From the NCBI RefSeq assembly GCF_002849695.1, contig NZ_CP018937.1:3782001-3846000 (forward strand): a stretch of 64,000 bases of DNA, read 5' to 3'. The position numbers and the translations under genes are program-made. Source of the DNA: Bacteroides fragilis (GTDB lineage: Bacteria; Bacteroidota; Bacteroidia; Bacteroidales; Bacteroidaceae). Under the pieces are notes generated by a model. The model ran no database searches and was not told the origin of the DNA. It worked only from the letters and a program-made list of their open reading frames with translations. Positions 19,462 through 28,516 of this stretch are shown one piece after another; within the stretch, counting starts at the first letter, position 1, and each line of letters opens with the position of its first letter.

Positions 19462-20403
19462 TTAGAGAGCACCAACTTCTTTCAGAGCTGCGTTAGTTCC
19501 ATGAACAGCCTTTGCGCTTGCCGCAAATTTTGCTTTTTCGTCAGCAGTCAATTCCAGTTCAACGATTTTCTCGATACCGTTCTTACCCAGGATTACAGGA
19601 ACACCGATACAAAGATCAGATTCACCGTATTCACCTTCAAGCATTACTGAGCAAGGAATCATCTTCTTCTGGTTGTGGATGATAGATTCTACGACATAAG
19701 CTCCTGCCGCACCCGGTGCATACCATGCAGAAGTGCCCAGCAACTTAGTCAGAGTAGCACCACCTACCATAGTAGAAGCAACTACTTCGTTCAGTTTTTC
19801 TTCGCTCAGCAGTGTGCTGACCGGCTGTCCTTTGTAAGTGGCCAGACGAGCCAACGGAATCATAGTAGTGTCACCATGACCACCGATCACCATACCTTCT
19901 ACTTCGTTTGCATTGCAACCCAAAGCCTGAGACAAGAAATATTTAAAACGTGAGCTATCCAAAGCACCGCCCATACCGATAACACGGTTTTTCGGCAATC
20001 CGAGTGATTTCAATGCCAGATAAGTCATTGTATCCATCGGGTTAGAGATAACTACGATAATAGCATTCGGAGAGTATTTCAAAAGATTTTCTGCTACTGA
20101 TTTCACGATACCGGCATTTACCCCGATCAGTTCTTCACGAGTCATGCCCGGTTTACGAGGAATACCAGAAGTGATCACAACCACGTCAGAGTTAGCAGTC
20201 TGAGCATAATCATTTGTGCAACCAACGATTGTTGTGTCGAAACCCAACAACTGAGCAGTCTGCATCATATCCATTGCTTTACCTTCTGAAACGCCTTCTT
20301 TTACGTCCAGCATTACTACTTCGTCTGCCACTTCATTGAAGGCCAGTACATTTGCACATGTAGCACCTACGTTACCTGCGCCTACTACGGTTACTTTTGA
20401 CAT
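19462..20403 (-). CDS. mdh: Malate dehydrogenase
   Basis: A 313-aa NAD-dependent malate/oxaloacetate oxidoreductase of the lactate/malate dehydrogenase family, a step in Bacteroides fumarate-succinate metabolism. The Rossmann motif GAGNVG is at 8-13, and Asp33 points to NAD. Substrate-binding Arg83 and Arg89 lie in GIPRKPGMTR, Arg152 follows, and the catalytic His176 is in GGHGDTTM. Arg83 in the PRKPGM loop favours malate over lactate. Full length. A -7-like TACTTTTG box sits at 20457-20464 on the minus strand, with a poor -33 element. Confidence 0.96.
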   Translation of the reverse strand: MSKVTVVGAGNVGATCANVLAFNEVADEVVMLDVKEGVSEGKAMDMMQTAQLLGFDTTIVGCTNDYAQTANSDVVVITSGIPRKPGMTREELIGVNAGIVKSVAENLLKYSPNAIIVVISNPMDTMTYLALKSLGLPKNRVIGMGGALDSSRFKYFLSQALGCNANEVEGMVIGGHGDTTMIPLARLATYKGQPVSTLLSEEKLNEVVASTMVGGATLTKLLGTSAWYAPGAAGAYVVESIIHNQKKMIPCSVMLEGEYGESDLCIGVPVILGKNGIEKIVELELTADEKAKFAASAKAVHGTNAALKEVGAL

Positions 20404-20552
20404 AATACTTATATTTTAATAAAGTTGATAATTAGTTCGTATCGTTTTCGTGACGGCAAAAGTACAACGATAATCGAAATTAAAGAAATTTTTCCATAAT
20501 AATTTTAGTTAAAGAAAAGTGAATAGACTGTGTTACTCTGTATTGAAATGAT

Positions 20553-20561
20553 TACTTTTGC
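20553..20561 (+). promoter_or_regulatory. Possible -7 box for the coiled-coil membrane protein gene
   Basis: TACTTTTGC matches TAnnTTTG 29 bp before the start codon. No clear TTG lies 19-21 nt upstream, so only the -7 half is supported. Confidence 0.4.
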
Positions 20562-20589
20562 AGCGTTTTATCATTCAACCTTATAGAAT

Positions 20590-21462
20590 ATGAATAAAAA
20601 GAATCTGCTGATCATTGCCGTATCTGTTTTGGTGCTCGCGCTCATCGGTCTTACTTATCTGTTATTCTCCGAAAAACAGACTAACCGTGAACTGGTTCAG
20701 GAATTCCAATTGGACAAAGAAGATCTTGAAAATGAGTACACTCGCTTTGCACAGCAATATGACGAACTGAAACTGACTGTATCGAACGACTCTTTGGCAG
20801 ACTTGCTGGCTCAGGAGCAGGTCAAGACGCAACGCCTGCTTGAAGAACTCCGTACGGTAAAGAGCAGTAACGCCACAGAGATAAGACGCCTGAAAAAAGA
20901 ATTGGCAACACTGAGAAAAGTAATGATCGGTTACATCAATCAGATTGACTCGCTGAATAAACTGACCGCCCAGCAAAAACAAGTGATAGCAGAAGTAACG
21001 CAGAAATACAATGCGGCTTCACGCCAGATCAATAATTTGTCTGAAGAAAAGAAGAACCTTAATCAAAAAGTTACATTAGCTGCTCAGTTGGATGCAACCA
21101 ATATCTGGATTGAACCTCGCAACAAACGTGGCAAAAAAGCTAAAAAAGTAAAGGATATCGTAAAACTGGCCATCGGTTTTACGATTGTCAAAAATATCAC
21201 TGCCGAAACCGGAGAACGGACACTCTACATCCGGATAACGAAACCGGATAACGATGTATTGACCAAAAGCCCGTCAAACACATTCCCTTATGAAAACCGT
21301 ACGTTAGGCTACTCTATCAAAAAGTACATCGAATACAATGGGGAAGAACAAACTATTAACGTATTCTGGGATGTGGAAGAGTTTCTGTATGCCGGCGACT
21401 ATCGAGTAGACATCTTTGCTGACGGAACGATGATTGGATCGCAGAAGTTCACATTGGACTAA
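20590..21462 (+). CDS. Membrane-anchored coiled-coil protein, function unknown
   Basis: A 290-aa protein with a single N-terminal membrane helix (about 6-27, LLIIAVSVLVLALIGLTYLLF) and a long coiled coil (about 33-165, rich in Glu, Lys, Gln and Leu heptads). A C-terminal globular beta-rich domain (about 170-290) has the motif LAIGFTIVKN followed by GERTLYIRI. It looks like a Bacteroidetes conserved hypothetical protein facing the periplasm, perhaps a cell-envelope spacer or scaffold, but I do not recognise a named family. It stands alone between mdh (divergent) and a strong terminator. Confidence 0.85.
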   Translation: MNKKNLLIIAVSVLVLALIGLTYLLFSEKQTNRELVQEFQLDKEDLENEYTRFAQQYDELKLTVSNDSLADLLAQEQVKTQRLLEELRTVKSSNATEIRRLKKELATLRKVMIGYINQIDSLNKLTAQQKQVIAEVTQKYNAASRQINNLSEEKKNLNQKVTLAAQLDATNIWIEPRNKRGKKAKKVKDIVKLAIGFTIVKNITAETGERTLYIRITKPDNDVLTKSPSNTFPYENRTLGYSIKKYIEYNGEEQTINVFWDVEEFLYAGDYRVDIFADGTMIGSQKFTLD

Positions 21463-21483
21463 AACTTTAAAACCATATACTTT

Positions 21484-21545
21484 AAAAGAGGATGCGCCAG
21501 AATGGTTACTAAGTAACCGACTTCTGGCACATCCTCTTTTTTATT
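21484..21545. terminator. Strong bidirectional terminator
   Basis: AAAAGAGGATG (21484-21494) pairs with CATCCTCTTTT (21530-21540), with inner stems CCAGAA/TTCTGG and GGTTAC/GTAACC. A T-run follows on the plus strand and another on the minus strand. It serves the coiled-coil protein gene on the left and the FecR gene on the right, which converge here. Confidence 0.9.
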
Positions 21546-21586
21546 ACTTCAATTCTATCTTATTGAATGTTTTCCATTTCAATAAC

Positions 21587-22528
21587 TCATGATAGTGGTG
21601 ATACGATTATTTTGTTCCCTTCCACTATGAATCTCGCAATTTGCAAATCATTCAAAACATTTAATATTTCCCCGACAGGAAGATGACGACTGGCAGAAAA
21701 ATAAATCCGTTCCTCCAGCAAAGAATGGGAACGGAAAACAATATTTGTGTTATACCATGCCCCAATTTCCTGCATAACATATCTCAGAGTGACATTATCA
21801 AAGATAAATAGACCTTCTGTCCAACTCTTTTGCATACAGATATCAGCCTGAGAAATACAGATATCACCTACTCTATCCAGATAAACCTGTTCACCCGGCT
21901 TTATCTTACAGACTTGTGTGCTGGCTTTATCACTGACTTGCACCGAACCTTCATACAGGACAACTTTAGAAGTAGTACCACATCCATAAGAATCAACATC
22001 AAATACCGTACCCAATACACGCGTCTGTAAACTCCCGGTCTCTACAATAAAGGGATGTAAAGCATCTCTTTGAACATTAAATCTCGCAGCACCTTCCAAC
22101 ATTACCTGCCGAAGATCACCGGTAAACACTTTCGGGTATTCCAGGCGGCTATTGGCGTTCAACAGCACTTCAGTACTGTCGGGCAAATAAATGGTAACAG
22201 TGGTAGCGGGTGGTGTTCTGACTGCAATGATCCCTTTAGCCTCTGTCATCATCAATTTATCAGGCGAATTTACAGAAGCAAACACTTCGACTTCTTGTGA
22301 TAAAAAGTTTTCCCGGGACAAACCCAAAAACAAAAGTAATGCCACGGAAGCAACTGCTGCAAAGCCGAATAACAAAGTTCGGACTCTCTTCTGCCGTCGG
22401 CGAGAGGCAAATGCCTGCCAAGCGATTTCTGTCTCTTCGACAGAAGGCAGGTCACCAAGAGCCTCTCCGAAAAGATTTTCGAGCCTACGGGGGGCTACAT
22501 CGTTTTTATTATCCTCTCTCTGTTCCAT
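21587..22528 (-). CDS. FecR-family anti-sigma factor (second locus)
   Basis: A 313-aa inner-membrane anti-sigma factor. The cytoplasmic N-terminus (1-48) is followed by a membrane helix at about 50-70 (LLFGFAAVASVALLLFLGL). The periplasmic FecR domain is at about 105-205 (TVTIYLPDSTEVLLNANSRL), and a C-terminal STN-like/DUF4974-type domain is at about 240-312. Its start overlaps the sigma gene by 20 nt, so translation is probably coupled. It is last in a receptor-sigma-anti-sigma operon. Confidence 0.9.
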   Translation of the reverse strand: MEQREDNKNDVAPRRLENLFGEALGDLPSVEETEIAWQAFASRRRQKRVRTLLFGFAAVASVALLLFLGLSRENFLSQEVEVFASVNSPDKLMMTEAKGIIAVRTPPATTVTIYLPDSTEVLLNANSRLEYPKVFTGDLRQVMLEGAARFNVQRDALHPFIVETGSLQTRVLGTVFDVDSYGCGTTSKVVLYEGSVQVSDKASTQVCKIKPGEQVYLDRVGDICISQADICMQKSWTEGLFIFDNVTLRYVMQEIGAWYNTNIVFRSHSLLEERIYFSASRHLPVGEILNVLNDLQIARFIVEGNKIIVSPLS

Positions 22529-23063
22529 TTGTTTCCTCCTTTCCGTTCATTTCATTACGTAAAATCCGTAAAGCTTTCGATATATGTTTCTTCACCGTAT
22601 CCGGACTTATTTCCAACCGTTCTGCCACTTGCCTATAGGTCAGTTTCTCCCAATAACAAAGTCTCAAAATGGTACGCGTCGGTTCGGGCAGGCCGCAAGC
22701 AATAGTTTCCGCTTGCCGTAACTGTGCCTCATGCTGTCGATATCCGGTATTCACATCCATCCGGGTAACCTCACGTAAAGCATCCAAATGCTGTTGTTCC
22801 ACGCGCAGATGCTTTAACCGATTCAAGCACGTATTACGTGTAGCTGTATAGAAATAAGCATTCTGCGTTTCTGCTTCCAGTCTATCAAAACATTTCCAAG
22901 CCTCTTCCATCACTTCGCCAACAATGTCCTTCGCTTCTTCCCGATCGCCCATTAACTGAATGGCATAACGCACCAGACGGGGATATATCTCCACAAACAA
23001 TTGCCTGAAGCGTTCTTCCCGTGAAACATGTCCACGAAACCGGAATATCGTTAATTTTGCCAT
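22509..23063 (-). CDS. ECF-type RNA polymerase sigma factor (second locus)
   Basis: A 184-aa group-4 sigma factor. Region 2 is at about 18-85 (REEAKDIVGEVMEEAWKCFD) and region 4 at about 125-172 (LPEPTRTILRLCYWEKLTYRQVAERLEISPDTVKKHISKA in part). The region-4 helix-turn-helix is clear. It begins 39 bp after the receptor gene and overlaps the anti-sigma gene. This order, receptor first, differs from the other ECF locus in the window. Confidence 0.92.
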   Translation of the reverse strand: MAKLTIFRFRGHVSREERFRQLFVEIYPRLVRYAIQLMGDREEAKDIVGEVMEEAWKCFDRLEAETQNAYFYTATRNTCLNRLKHLRVEQQHLDALREVTRMDVNTGYRQHEAQLRQAETIACGLPEPTRTILRLCYWEKLTYRQVAERLEISPDTVKKHISKALRILRNEMNGKEETNGTERG

Positions 23064-23102
23064 AAGCCGACAAAATTAGTGATAATTCTTTTATCAGGCA
23101 GA

Positions 23103-25670
23103 TTAAAGGCGCTGCTTTTCACTCTGTCCCGCACCGGTACCTTTATACTTACTCTTAGTTGCATTAAATTTATAAGATATCTGAATACCCAAACGTTGAT
23201 TATCATTATATGAACGGGTCAGTATATGACTTCTGACTCCATATCCATCCATATAATGATAACGGGTATGAAAAATATCATCGGCTGTAAGTGTTATCAT
23301 CAGAGCATCTTCCAGAAATGATTTCGACAGACGGGCATTTACCGTACCCTCTCTGTGTCTCAAAGAATAACTTTGTTTGGCTGCTGTCGAAATATTCCCG
23401 TTCACATTCAAAAACCAACCATCAGGAAAAATAAAACTATTGTCAAGCTCAAAATAAAACTGAGGTTCGTTCCAATGCTGGGTTATCCCCAAAGAACGAA
23501 CATCGGCATCATAAAAATACATGCCTCCATTCAATTGCGGTTGCCAGCACCCGATTTTAGGAGAAACATTAAAATTCATTCCATAAGTATCTGTAGTAGG
23601 TATGGAGGCCATGGTAAACAACAACACCCCCGGATGGGTTTCATCATTATAAGGTTTGAGGAACCTCGTATATAAATCCAATGTTCTATCAAAAAAGAGA
23701 TTTACAAACGCCCATCTCGATCCGGCATCCAATATAAAGACATGGTGTTTTTGTGGAACCAGTAAGGGATCTCCGCTACGATACATATATTTACTTGAAT
23801 ATGTAATTGAGCTTGAAAGCATGTGATAGTCGGGATTATTCCTTATTAAGCGATAAGAAAGGGATGCATGCCAGCCTTTATCCTCATATCCTACTAAAGC
23901 GACAGGAACTATATCATTATACACCGGACTTTGTTCATCTTGATGAACCCCATATTCATAATAATCCGTTTTTTGATGTTCATAACGCAGCCCCACATCA
24001 AAATTGAATTTATCCAAGTGCAGCGAGTAATCGGCAAACACAGAATAAATAGACTGTTTGATATGATCATCGGCGTTGTCAGAAAAACCACTTTGAACAA
24101 ATATGTCGTGTCTGTTCGTAAACGTTTCCTCCGTACCCAACGACAATGTCCCTTTTCTGAAAGAGCGTTTTACAACCATACGCATAGCATACAAATAGTT
24201 TCGGACTTCATTTTCTGATTGGGCAGCTTTATCATCGTTGTTGAGAACTTCATTTGTGGAATTATTCTTTCCCAATAAATAATCAGCATTGAAATCCACA
24301 TTCCATTGACCGAACGCTCCATTATAGTATCCATTCACCGAATGAGTCCAGGTAGGATAAGTATGTGCATACTGCGAAGAAGATATTTCTTCTGTCTTTT
24401 CACCATCCTTATACACAAAATTGTTGCCAAGGTTAGTCTGATTCACAGAACCTACATTCGTACCCGGCATATAACGAGCACCCAAAGAATTCTTGTCATC
24501 TAACTCATAGTTGAAACCTACCTCACCGGAGAAATAAACGGCTTTACGAAAACTGGTAGTTCCTCCTCGGACCTCCCATCGGGAAGAAGCGTCAGTTTCC
24601 TGATTTAAAATTGATTCCTGGTAATAATTTCCATGTTTCAAGTCACCTTTCACAAATAGATCCAATCCACCCGTACGGTAATTCAAATATAGATTCTCAC
24701 TGGCATTATAGTCATGTCCCTGAGAAAAAACACCTCGAAAGCCGCCGCTTATCCCTTGTCCTCGCTGACGGATCGTACGGATACGAATGACTGAAGATAC
24801 ATCCGAACCATATTCCACTCCTGGTGTAGTAATCACTTCCGCCGATAAAATATCGTCAGCACGCAAACGTTCCAATTCTCCCTGATCACGTACCTTACGG
24901 CCATTGATATAGATAACAGGAACTCCATGTCCCAGAACCATGTATTTCCCCACCCCTCCCGTTACAAAAGGGAGATGGGATATCATTTCCGCAGCAGAGC
25001 CCATTTTAGCTAAAGGAGTACCAACGACATTAGCCAATAAACCATTATCTTTATGTACTATTAAAGGATGATCGACACTAATAACCACTTCTTTCATTAA
25101 TTGGGCATCGGAAAACAAACATACTTTATTCATTGCACCGCAAGGTTGGACTTTGGTCTGATAACCTATATAAGACGTTTTCAAAAGATAATCTTTCCCT
25201 TCTTCACCCGGTATCCGGAACGAACCATCCTGATTCGTAACCACTCCGCTCACAAATGTGGAATCAATTCTATTCAGCAGTAGCACATTGGCGCAAACCA
25301 AGGGGTTATGTTCCTCGTCATAAACCGTACCTTGAATGATTACCAGACGTTTGTCTATCCCCGCTTTCTGAATAACAAAATAGTTTTCTCGTTCTTTATA
25401 AATGAACGGGGTATTTTTCAGAACGATGGAAAGTGCTTCCGATTCGTTTTTTTGATGAATAGAGGCAGTAACATGGTAAGTCTCAGTCTCGTTATAGGAA
25501 AAAATAATATGCTTCTCCCCTGCTTTCTCAATCAATTTCAAAACAGCAGGCAGTGGCTTGTCTCTAAGCTCCAACGTGATTTGACCGGCATTCTGAGCCG
25601 AAAAAGGATATGCGCACAATAATAATATCACAGCCATCCAGCCTCTTCTGTCGTGTATTCCCCAATTCAT
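23103..25670 (-). CDS. TonB-dependent receptor-like outer-membrane protein with STN domain
   Basis: An 855-aa outer-membrane beta-barrel protein. A signal peptide (about 1-26) is followed by an STN signalling domain (about 31-100), a carboxypeptidase-regulatory-like domain (about 113-195), a plug-like region (about 215-310, with PVIYINGRKVRD and VEYGSDVSSVIRI), and a barrel of the OMP_b-brl_3 type. The end FNATKSKYKGTGAGQSEKQR is typical of that type. The STN domain and the downstream ECF/FecR genes imply ligand-dependent signalling. No SusD partner is nearby. Small-ligand transport or sensing is the likely role; the substrate is unknown. Confidence 0.9.
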   Translation of the reverse strand: MNWGIHDRRGWMAVILLLCAYPFSAQNAGQITLELRDKPLPAVLKLIEKAGEKHIIFSYNETETYHVTASIHQKNESEALSIVLKNTPFIYKERENYFVIQKAGIDKRLVIIQGTVYDEEHNPLVCANVLLLNRIDSTFVSGVVTNQDGSFRIPGEEGKDYLLKTSYIGYQTKVQPCGAMNKVCLFSDAQLMKEVVISVDHPLIVHKDNGLLANVVGTPLAKMGSAAEMISHLPFVTGGVGKYMVLGHGVPVIYINGRKVRDQGELERLRADDILSAEVITTPGVEYGSDVSSVIRIRTIRQRGQGISGGFRGVFSQGHDYNASENLYLNYRTGGLDLFVKGDLKHGNYYQESILNQETDASSRWEVRGGTTSFRKAVYFSGEVGFNYELDDKNSLGARYMPGTNVGSVNQTNLGNNFVYKDGEKTEEISSSQYAHTYPTWTHSVNGYYNGAFGQWNVDFNADYLLGKNNSTNEVLNNDDKAAQSENEVRNYLYAMRMVVKRSFRKGTLSLGTEETFTNRHDIFVQSGFSDNADDHIKQSIYSVFADYSLHLDKFNFDVGLRYEHQKTDYYEYGVHQDEQSPVYNDIVPVALVGYEDKGWHASLSYRLIRNNPDYHMLSSSITYSSKYMYRSGDPLLVPQKHHVFILDAGSRWAFVNLFFDRTLDLYTRFLKPYNDETHPGVLLFTMASIPTTDTYGMNFNVSPKIGCWQPQLNGGMYFYDADVRSLGITQHWNEPQFYFELDNSFIFPDGWFLNVNGNISTAAKQSYSLRHREGTVNARLSKSFLEDALMITLTADDIFHTRYHYMDGYGVRSHILTRSYNDNQRLGIQISYKFNATKSKYKGTGAGQSEKQRL

Positions 25671-25690
25671 TGTTTTTCTATTTTTTAATT

Positions 25691-25749
25691 AGTTGTTTAT
25701 TATACTACAACCAAAGTATGCAATCGGGTACGCAATATTACGAAAAAAA
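25691..25749. repeat. 59-bp direct repeat, left copy
   Basis: This segment, beginning AGTTGTTTATTATACTACAA, recurs at 29208-29268 with two substitutions and one extra A. It covers the upstream region of the TonB receptor gene. The repeats bracket a 3.5-kb accessory patch. Confidence 0.88.
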
Positions 25750-25782
25750 TAAAGTAAGCGACAATCGTACATAAATTAGAAT

Positions 25783-26421
25783 ATTCCAAGATGTTTCATA
25801 GCCTTGACAATGTTCCTCAAACCGGTTTGTTTCGGAGAATGTTCAAGTATCAGTTTCATTGACAGTACATGCATTCCTGCCATCCATAACAGGAGACAAT
25901 ATTCCATGAAAGTATGCAAAGACATAGCAAAAAAAGGTAAGAGTACAATGGGGGCTATATCGGCTTTAAACTTCATTTATTGTGTATGAAAGAGGAGAGA
26001 TTGTCAACGTTGTGCTGACCGGGGCCAATGTTGACGATCGAAACAAAAATGTAATTGATACGCTGACAAACAAGATGTTTGGAAAGCTTTATACCGACAA
26101 GGGGTCTCTCTCTCAATCACTTTTTGGGAAACTTTTTAATGATGGCATTCATATCGTCACCGGTCTTCGTTCAAACATGAAGCAACGCTTGATTTCGATT
26201 TATAACAAACTAATGTTACGTAAACGGAGTATTATCGAATCACTCAACGATGTGTTGAAATATAGAAACAATTCATACACATTCACCACCGTAGCGTACA
26301 TAATTTTCCGATGAACTTGCTTTCTGCAATGGAGGCATATTGTTTTTTCAATGTCAAGCCGGAGGTTAACTTCGACTTTGACATAGCCCCATCAGACGGA
26401 CAGCTTACCATTTGGAATTAA
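25783..26421 (+). pseudogene. IS982-family transposase relic
   Basis: Pieces of one transposase appear in successive frames. LKPVCFGECSSISFIDST and HNRRQYSMKVCKDIAKKGK come first (about 25783-25955), then GFKLHLL (frame shifted, about 25955-25985), then GEIVNVVLTGANVDDRN through LRKRSIIESLNDVLK (about 25990-26265), and finally HHRSVHNFPMNLLSAMEAYC in another frame, ending at TAA 26421. The first Asp of the DDE triad is in FIDST and the Glu lies near IIESLND. The N-terminal third is missing and at least three frameshifts are present, so it is inactive. Confidence 0.85.
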
Positions 26422-26430
26422 GTCAGTAGA

Positions 26431-26479
26431 ACAATAAAGATTCGGGCGACCATACTTTGGCCGCCCGAATCTTTATTGT
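26431..26479. terminator. Strong 18-bp perfect hairpin after the IS relic
   Basis: ACAATAAAGATTCGGGCG (26431-26448) pairs perfectly with CGCCCGAATCTTTATTGT (26462-26479), with a 13-nt loop. It looks like a bidirectional terminator, probably belonging to the decayed IS or its insertion point. Confidence 0.75.
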
Positions 26480-26758
26480 CTTGTGATTTTGAGGATTAAA
26501 AGGAAATCTTAACCCGAACTCGCGTTCAATAGGGAGTTTACGTAAAAAAACTGTCTTTATAATAAATCAATATTAAACCTGCTTCATATATATTGAAAGA
26601 ATGATAAAATATTAACTTCTTTTTCATGTTTCGAGTTGAGTACGGTTTTAGTATGAATTGTATTATATGTAACATGAACTATTAGTTTTTGATAGATTCT
26701 AATTAAAAACAGACGAGTGATTGTGATTAAGAAAAATATTATAAACAGAAAAACAGAC
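26480..26758. other. AT-rich spacer between the IS relic and the lipoprotein pair
   Basis: No gene is seen. CCCGAACTCGCGTT at about 26514 looks like an end sequence of an IS982-type element, suggesting the relic's right terminus; this is from memory of such elements and uncertain. The rest is AT-rich with no convincing Bacteroides promoter. Confidence 0.4.
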
Positions 26759-28516
26759 ATGAAAAAAGTGAAAATCAATTTATTTTTATTTCTTTTTTTC
26801 TCTATCATCTTAGAAGCATGCTCCGACGATTATGCAACTTACAACAACGAACCCACTAAAAATGTAACAACAAGAAACGTCAAAAGCAAAGAACAATATA
26901 TGGAGCGATTTGCTGAAATATTATCAAAAGCCGTTTTCGAAGAACAAAGTGTCAGGCACTTTTTAAAAAATGTAACAACAAGAAACGTCAAAAGCAAAGA
27001 ACAATATATGGAGCGATTTGCTGAAATATTATCAAAAGCCGTTTTCGAAGAACAAAGTGTCAGGCACTTTTTAAAAGAGGAAGCTTTAAAGAAAATAGAT
27101 AACGGATACAATATTTTTTATCCCATTGCCAAAGATGGGCAAATAAACAATTGTTCTTTCCGAGGTATATTAATAAAGTACGCCAAAGATAAAGAGGAAA
27201 TAGAGAACATCGAGGCAAATGTACCTTTACTAAATATCCACATACCAGAATACGGGAATCTTTTAATAAAAGACATGGATGATGGAGACTTTGAAGTACC
27301 GGTTCTATTAGATAGGACATTATACTATAATGGAGTCATAGTAGATACAATTGCTGCTAATGAAATACCTGGATTTAATTTGTTTGTAGTTTGTGAAAGT
27401 GCCAGTATAAGAAAAAAACATATACAAACTCGAAATCTTTCAGCTTACCCTTTAAATGAAAATTATGAATTTGTTGATCAGTCTTTTGATCCTACATACT
27501 CCGAGAGGACTGCAGGAGTAACACGTGCTTCGGCATATGAAGAGCTTAGTGAAAAATATAAAGATGAAGGCTATGTCCCAATAAAAGATATAGATCCATT
27601 GTTGGTGGCAGCCTATAATAAATCCTCCCAAAAGCCCAGGGCGACGAGATCACTTATGTACTATGGCTTAAATAGTATAAGCGAAACTCCCAAAGAAATT
27701 CGTCCAGATATCAAAGATTGTATTTTTAGATTTAAGATTGCAGCAGATGCGTTTTCTCGCTTGGAGGATATAGCAACAGGGCAAAACAAGCCATTATTCT
27801 ATGATAAAGTACAGCAGAAAAAAGGCTCTTTAAGCAGAGAAGAAGTTTTAGGACGTATCTTAACGGGAAGAGCTTTCTGTTTTCTTTTCAGGATCGAAGG
27901 AAGTGTAAACGGAAACAACGTAATATCTGAAGGAATGAAGATTTATGTTACCCCTGAAAAATTATTCAATCTTAAAATCAATGAACATAGAAGACATAAA
28001 ACGATGTTTAGACGTACAAAGTATACCTATACAATTGATAGAAATGGTATTAAGTCCAAATGGTTCTATCCTTTAGATTACGGACACGATACAAGATTGA
28101 ATGAATGGAACATAGCTAAAGATCCCATTAACAAAAAGGTTGTAGTATATCTTATTAACCCGGATGAAGGAACAACCGCAAAAATCACAGAAACATATTC
28201 TTTAACTTATATATCCAATAAGGGAATAGATGGAAGCATTTCTGCTCCAATCATTAAAGGAATCACCCTAGGAATAAATGGAAAATTAGATAATACAACG
28301 ACAACTCAAAAGACAGTAACAACAGAATATTCTATCACCCAAAGTAATGAACGTATTGACGAGTTCTACTTTGATTTTTTTAATGACTATTCCATTGAAT
28401 CTGTTTTATCCAATAACGAGTACGTAATTCCTATTAGAAAAGGTAAAGGAATAATAGAAACAAGTATTTTACCAATATCAAATAGTTTCTTTACATTTAA
28501 ACGATTTAAAAGATGA
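26759..28516 (+). CDS. Large lipoprotein of unknown function with an internal 36-residue duplication
   Basis: A predicted 585-aa lipoprotein. Start ATG 26759 gives a hydrophobic signal ending in lipobox LEAC. Right after the mature N-terminus a 36-residue unit beginning NVTTRNVKSKEQYMERF and ending SVRHFLK is present twice in tandem and is identical, also at DNA level. The remainder is unrecognised: a middle region with FRFKIAADAFSRLED, then a beta-rich, Thr-rich C-terminus (KLDNTTTTQKTVTTEYSIT) that may form amphipathic strands. The gene is clearly more AT-rich than its neighbours, suggesting acquisition. The last codons overlap the next gene (ATGA), so the two are co-translated. Confidence 0.8.
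   Translation: MKKVKINLFLFLFFSIILEACSDDYATYNNEPTKNVTTRNVKSKEQYMERFAEILSKAVFEEQSVRHFLKNVTTRNVKSKEQYMERFAEILSKAVFEEQSVRHFLKEEALKKIDNGYNIFYPIAKDGQINNCSFRGILIKYAKDKEEIENIEANVPLLNIHIPEYGNLLIKDMDDGDFEVPVLLDRTLYYNGVIVDTIAANEIPGFNLFVVCESASIRKKHIQTRNLSAYPLNENYEFVDQSFDPTYSERTAGVTRASAYEELSEKYKDEGYVPIKDIDPLLVAAYNKSSQKPRATRSLMYYGLNSISETPKEIRPDIKDCIFRFKIAADAFSRLEDIATGQNKPLFYDKVQQKKGSLSREEVLGRILTGRAFCFLFRIEGSVNGNNVISEGMKIYVTPEKLFNLKINEHRRHKTMFRRTKYTYTIDRNGIKSKWFYPLDYGHDTRLNEWNIAKDPINKKVVVYLINPDEGTTAKITETYSLTYISNKGIDGSISAPIIKGITLGINGKLDNTTTTQKTVTTEYSITQSNERIDEFYFDFFNDYSIESVLSNNEYVIPIRKGKGIIETSILPISNSFFTFKRFKR
26858..27073 (+). repeat. Perfect 108-bp tandem duplication inside the lipoprotein gene
   Basis: Two identical 108-bp copies (about 26858-26965 and 26966-27073) keep the reading frame. 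The absence of any difference between copies indicates a very recent slippage event or active copy-number variation. Confidence 0.93.

Noticed and set aside
26839..27111. Minus-strand 90-aa frame with a repeated peptide
   Set aside because: It is the antisense image of the tandem duplication in the lipoprotein gene.
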